Source: Geomicrobium halophilum | Lineage (GTDB): Bacteria > Bacillota > Bacilli > Bacillales > Marinococcaceae | Length of the DNA: 64,000 nt | NCBI RefSeq assembly: GCF_014207655.1 | Contig: NZ_JACHHJ010000003.1 | Location: 1 to 64,000 of the forward strand | Direction of reading: 5' to 3' | Program-made: the position numbers and the translations under genes | In this document: positions 60,587-64,000 of the stretch, piece after piece | How positions within the stretch are numbered: the first letter of the stretch is position 1 | Layout: every line of letters starts with the position of its first letter | Notes under the pieces: generated by a model | Told to the model about the DNA's origin: nothing | The model's database searches: none | The model's input: the letters and a program-made list of their open reading frames with translations, nothing else

Positions 60587-61942
60587 TTATGCCTCAATAC
60601 CAAAGAAGTTTGCTAGTAAAATAATGATAATCATAAGTGGGGCAACAAACCGTATGAGGATAAGCCATAATTTTGCAATCACCGGATTTTTAAAATCAGC
60701 CTCCTCGAATGCAACTCTGCTTCTCCATCCCCATCCAACAAAGAGGACGACGATTAAACCTCCGATCGGAAGGAAGTAACTATCTGTAATTAAATCGACA
60801 AAGTCAAGGAAAGGTTGACCTGCAATAAGGAAGTCCGAGAGCGGCCCCCCTTGACTTAATGCAGATGGAATACCCAACAACGTAATCAGAGCACCGACGA
60901 TGATGGCAGCTTTCTTCCGGTTCATGTTAAACTGTCGAATCGCAAAGGATATACTGACTTCTGCTAAAGAAATCGCTGACGATAACCCGGCGATAAAGAC
61001 GAGGAAGAAGAAAAATATCGCAAAGAATGTGCCTCCGGCAGCCATTTGATTAAACACTTCCGGTAAAACAACGAAGATTAAGGTTGGTCCCTGGTCCGCT
61101 TCCATGCCGATGGTGAACACGGCTGTAAATATAGCGACCCCTACAAAGATCGCAAAAAGAGTATCTAGCAGCACGATTCTTGTCGCTGTCCCCGGCAAAC
61201 GACTTCCTGTTTCCCGTGAAAGATAACCTCCAAATGTAACCATGATCCCCATACCAAGAGATAGCGTAAAGAATGCCTGACCAACAGCTGCTAAGTACAA
61301 ACCTGGATCTCCTAATGCACTCCAATCAGGGACAAACAGGAAGGATAATCCTTCAGCAGCGCCATCCAATGTAAGTCCATAACTCGCTAAAATAATAAGG
61401 ATGACCGCAAGCAATGGCATAAAAATTTTATTACTTAACTCAATTCCCTTTTGAACACCAAAATACAGAATACCTACAATAATGACCATGACTACAATCT
61501 GCCAAATGACAGGAAGAAATTCGTGTCCGATAAATGCACCGAAGAAGTCACCTACTGCTCCGGTCTCCACTTGTTGAACATTTCCGAACAAGTAACTAAA
61601 GAAGTAATACATAACCCAACCGGTAATGACAGCATAAAAGGAAACGATAAGAAACGAGGTAATCACACCAAGCCAGCCACCAATCACCCACGGTTTAGAA
61701 GAAGCCGTTTTGGCAAAAGATCCGACAGCATCCAACTGCCCCCGTTTTCCAATAGAAAATTCCGCAATCATCGTTGGTAAACCGATAATCAAAACACAGA
61801 TAAGATAAACAATTAAAAATGAAGCCCCTCCATACTCACCTGTAATATAGGGAAAACGCCAAATATTTCCTAAACCAACTGCTGAACCTACCGCAGCTAA
61901 AGTAAAACCTAGGCGCGTTGCCCACTGTTCCCTACCTTGCAT
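60587..61942 (-). CDS. Sodium:neurotransmitter-symporter family transporter (second NSS)
   Basis: A 451-residue LeuT-fold transporter, about 11 TM helices. WATRLGFTLAAVGSAVGLGNIWRFPYITGEYGG is a standard TM1 (the other copy at 18461 has VWRLPY). Na+-coupled amino-acid import is likely; the substrate is unknown. ATG 61942 has GGGGGTC upstream. The 428-bp region above it (61943-62370) holds A/T-rich promoter-like sequence and the repeat copy F. Confidence 0.93.
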   Translation of the reverse strand: MQGREQWATRLGFTLAAVGSAVGLGNIWRFPYITGEYGGASFLIVYLICVLIIGLPTMIAEFSIGKRGQLDAVGSFAKTASSKPWVIGGWLGVITSFLIVSFYAVITGWVMYYFFSYLFGNVQQVETGAVGDFFGAFIGHEFLPVIWQIVVMVIIVGILYFGVQKGIELSNKIFMPLLAVILIILASYGLTLDGAAEGLSFLFVPDWSALGDPGLYLAAVGQAFFTLSLGMGIMVTFGGYLSRETGSRLPGTATRIVLLDTLFAIFVGVAIFTAVFTIGMEADQGPTLIFVVLPEVFNQMAAGGTFFAIFFFFLVFIAGLSSAISLAEVSISFAIRQFNMNRKKAAIIVGALITLLGIPSALSQGGPLSDFLIAGQPFLDFVDLITDSYFLPIGGLIVVLFVGWGWRSRVAFEEADFKNPVIAKLWLILIRFVAPLMIIIILLANFFGIEA

Positions 61943-62180
61943 CTAATGACCCCCTCATACAAGAATATTTATAAAATTATAATTAAAATATGAGGAAATG
62001 TCAAAAATATGTATACAAATTTAATTCCTTCCTCCCTTTTTTCGTACGTGTTCATCAAGAAGGACATAAGGAGGCGTAATCCGAAAGTGGCAACCTTTGA
62101 GCACTCAAGGCAAGCTTGTCGCTATACAACCCCCCTCGCAAAAATGGGTTTCGATTAGATTAATGGTCATTAAAGAAGAT

Positions 62181-62280
62181 GTTCAAAAAGTCCGGGAAAA
62201 TAGCCTTCGAAAATTGCTGCACTTATAGAACGCAGACACAAGTCTCAAAGAAATATCACCGCTATCTTCCCGGCTTTATA
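62181..62280 (-). repeat. MITE-like repeat, copy F (inverted, degraded)
   Basis: Begins GTTCAAAAAGTCCGGGAAAA, the conserved end in reverse. The other end (CTTCCCGGCTTTATAG) is degraded. About 100 bp, between the NSS gene and yunB. Confidence 0.65.
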
Positions 62281-62370
62281 GTGATCTAATACACGATCGC
62301 TGAATCACATTCATTGAACCTACAAGAAGGCCCACTTCCAATGGTGACCTTTTATTTCAGGCACTCTGCA

Positions 62371-63228
62371 CTAGTTGCTCCCTGTATTCGGCGATTCTTC
62401 TTGAGTCATATCCCCAGCGTCCGGATCCTGCATTTCCACTCCCTCTTCTTCCCCACTCGGAGTAATGGCTGGAATCGGCATGCCGCCCCCTTCTCCATAA
62501 TATTGAGGAACTTCTCCCGGCACAAACACCATGCCAACGGGGACAGAAGTTTCTACAGTATCTACCTCTGTGCCAAAAGGAATAACGACTTGAACGTCCA
62601 TTTCAATTAACAAGCTAATCCTTAACCACGTATTATTAATCCCTACGTTTTCTATACGTTCTTCCATATCAGCCTCTACGTGACCGGTAGCTGAAAAGGT
62701 AACCGGTACTTGCGGACCGAGCTGGGCTAAAAGTGCGTTATTGGTTGCCATCCCGAGGGGAATATTATAAAAAGAACCTTCATCTGCACTATCCACACCT
62801 GAATCTTCAAATTCCTGTTCTAACTCAGGAGGGATTTCCCCATCTGTCATTCCAGCCTCAACATCTTCCATATAGTCGTGAATAATCTCGACCGCATCTT
62901 CAAGAACATGATTGTACACTGATGCATCAAAAGCTAAAGAGGAAATTTCACCATCTGCATCCGTCTCCATCAGCACAAGGTCATCCATATGCTCCTGATT
63001 CGTTAAATCTCCCGATACTGCTTGATTAATCGCATGCGTAGAAATTCTCTGCGCCTCTAATTTAGCGATCGTCATCAAGGGTGGGCGAATATGACGGTCC
63101 ACAAAATACAACCCCTGTGCGGTTAAAAATATAAAAATAACAATCGAAATGAGTAAAACATAGCGAAAAGGGAGCGGCCCGCCGCCCCGGCGCTGTTTTC
63201 TCACCATCGCAGTTCGCTTCAAAGCCAT
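62371..63228 (-). CDS. yunB: Sporulation protein YunB
   Basis: A 285-residue bitopic membrane protein needed for normal sporulation in B. subtilis. A TM helix at about 22-42 (YVLLISIVIFIFLTAQGLYF) precedes a large extracytoplasmic domain with IAKLEAQRISTHAINQAV and IENVGINNTWLRISLLIEM. The Glu/Asp/Pro-rich C-terminal tail (about 250-285) is longer than usual. ATG 63228 has GGAGGGG upstream. Confidence 0.9.
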   Translation of the reverse strand: MALKRTAMVRKQRRGGGPLPFRYVLLISIVIFIFLTAQGLYFVDRHIRPPLMTIAKLEAQRISTHAINQAVSGDLTNQEHMDDLVLMETDADGEISSLAFDASVYNHVLEDAVEIIHDYMEDVEAGMTDGEIPPELEQEFEDSGVDSADEGSFYNIPLGMATNNALLAQLGPQVPVTFSATGHVEADMEERIENVGINNTWLRISLLIEMDVQVVIPFGTEVDTVETSVPVGMVFVPGEVPQYYGEGGGMPIPAITPSGEEEGVEMQDPDAGDMTQEESPNTGSN

Positions 63229-63340
63229 TCCTACCCCTCCCTTTTAGATTTATATGCAAAAAAGGACGGGTTAACCGTATTTTTTGAGAGCAAACGTTGA
63301 CGATTTGATGAGAGCAGCCTAATAAGGTGACACAAAATAA

Positions 63341-63380
63341 TCCACAAGGTTCGCGAAACTTCTCACTGGAACCTTGTGGA
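63341..63380 (-). terminator. Terminator of dfrA
   Basis: TCCACAAGGTTC and its exact complement form a 12-bp stem with a 16-base loop, 17 bases after the dfrA stop. The following sequence is only moderately T-rich. Confidence 0.65.
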
Positions 63381-63397
63381 TATGTTAATAAGTTTGT

Positions 63398-63886
63398 TCA
63401 TTTCCGTCGTTCATATATTTGAAACCAGTAATCATAGGGGTTTTTTTCATCCTTACTGCCCTTTTCTTTCCACATCAACTGCCATTCATCCACATTATAC
63501 TGTGGAAAAAAGCGATCAACTTCAAATGACTCATCAATATAAGTAATATAGAGGCGATCAGCATAAGGGAAGGCCTGCTCATACACATCACTTCCACCGA
63601 AGATCACCCATTCCTCACCTTCCCGTTCATTGGCTTCAATGACCTCTTCAAGGGAATGCATCACCTCAACACCCTCTGCCTTAAAATCTGCACGATGAGT
63701 TAAAATGATATTTCTACGCCTCGGCAAAGGACGCCCAATCGCTTCAAAAGTGGGACGCCCCATAACAATCGTCTTCCCGATGGTGTTTTTTTTCAAAAAA
63801 GCAAGGTCTGCAGGCAAATGCCACGGCATCGCATTATTTTTCCCAATTCCACGGTTTCGATCGTGAGCAACAATCATTGATAACAA
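63398..63886 (-). CDS. dfrA: Dihydrofolate reductase
   Basis: A 162-residue DHFR regenerating tetrahydrofolate. Starts LSMIVAHDRNRGIGKNNAMPWHLPADLAFLK with the catalytic acidic position, then IVMGRPTFEAIGRPLPRRRNII and VIFGGSDVYEQA. TTG 63886 is eight bases from GGGAGG; ATG 63877 would drop three residues and is 17 away. That Shine-Dalgarno overlaps the thyA stop. Confidence 0.94.
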   Translation of the reverse strand: MLSMIVAHDRNRGIGKNNAMPWHLPADLAFLKKNTIGKTIVMGRPTFEAIGRPLPRRRNIILTHRADFKAEGVEVMHSLEEVIEANEREGEEWVIFGGSDVYEQAFPYADRLYITYIDESFEVDRFFPQYNVDEWQLMWKEKGSKDEKNPYDYWFQIYERRK

Positions 63887-63899
63887 TGTACTACCTCCC

Positions 63900-64000
63900 T
63901 TAGACAGCAATCGGGGCGCGAATAGCGGGGTGTGGTTGATAACCCTCTAATATAATATCGTCCATGTCTAAATCAAAGATCGAACGTTCCGGATGGGTTA
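63900..64000 (-). CDS. thyA: Thymidylate synthase ThyA, C-terminal end only
   Basis: The minus strand from the window edge to TAA 63902-63900 reads HPERSIFDLDMDDIILEGY and ends QPHPAIRAPIAV. This is the ThyA C-terminus, whose last residues close over the substrate. The rest lies beyond base 64000. The thyA-dfrA pair is co-transcribed and its products act in one folate cycle. Confidence 0.9.
   Translation of the reverse strand, partial: THPERSIFDLDMDDIILEGYQPHPAIRAPIAV

Overview
The window comes from a Gram-positive Bacillaceae, most likely a halo-alkaliphile related to genera such as Salicibibacter, Geomicrobium or alkaliphilic Bacillus. The evidence is gene content and order close to the Bacillus subtilis yug/yui/yum/yut/yun region (pgi-yugN, yugI, alaR-alaT, yuiD, yuiB, ndh, yumC, yutM, dapF, yuzB, yutJ, yuzD, yutI, hom-thrC-thrB, yutH-yutG-yutF-yutE, yutD, lipA, lytH, yunB), strong AGGAGG-type ribosome binding sites, frequent TTG and GTG starts, several sporulation-linked genes, acidic exported proteins and several Na+-coupled transporters (two NSS, one SSS). 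The genus is an inference; no rRNA or tRNA gene was seen.

Layout. 1-1.6 kb: truncated nucleoside transporter and an acyl-CoA thioesterase. 1.7-11.2 kb, minus strand: an acyl-CoA catabolic operon (ACAD10/11-type acyl-CoA dehydrogenase, SDR, acyl-CoA ligase, TetR regulator, two enoyl-CoA hydratases, APH-like acyl-CoA-associated kinase, second SDR, quinone oxidoreductase). It contains decayed 3-hydroxyacyl-CoA dehydrogenase and FadE-type dehydrogenase genes. 11.3-15 kb: catalase with a PerR-like box, the BdbD/BdbC disulfide pair and a VanY-type carboxypeptidase. 15-27.8 kb: pgi, yugI, alaR-alaT, luxS, transporters, bioY. 28-36 kb: respiratory NDH-2, YumC, Fe-S carrier, menaquinone enzyme MqnE (futalosine route), ABC-F ATPase, malate/tartrate dehydrogenase. 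37-44.3 kb, minus: six-gene amino-acid/organic-acid operon (acyl-CoA dehydrogenase, class III CoA-transferase, leucyl aminopeptidase, DUF3870, TPP enzyme, L-lysine 6-dehydrogenase). 44.5-64 kb: dapF, Fe-S and redox genes, putP with a tiny accessory ORF, threonine biosynthesis, the yut/yun genes, a terpene synthase-like gene, lipA, an NSS transporter, yunB, and dfrA with the end of thyA.

Most notable points: (1) the 4.8-11.2 kb operon encodes as separate proteins the kinase and dehydrogenase modules that are fused in animal ACAD10/11, together with a ligase and an SDR, which resembles a 4-hydroxyacid/levulinate-type route; (2) two genes in that cluster appear to have lost their middles while keeping both ends; (3) a dispersed MITE-like repeat with GTTCAAAAAG...CTTTTTGAAC termini is present in about seven copies, including one inside an operon and one in a 5' leader; (4) a 21-bp-period tandem repeat built on TATTCGGCG occurs at two intergenic loci; (5) several regulatory sites can be read directly (BirA-like at bioY, Rex-like at ndh, PerR-like at the catalase gene, a palindrome at the fatty-acid operon promoter). 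No CRISPR array, prophage or transposase gene was seen.
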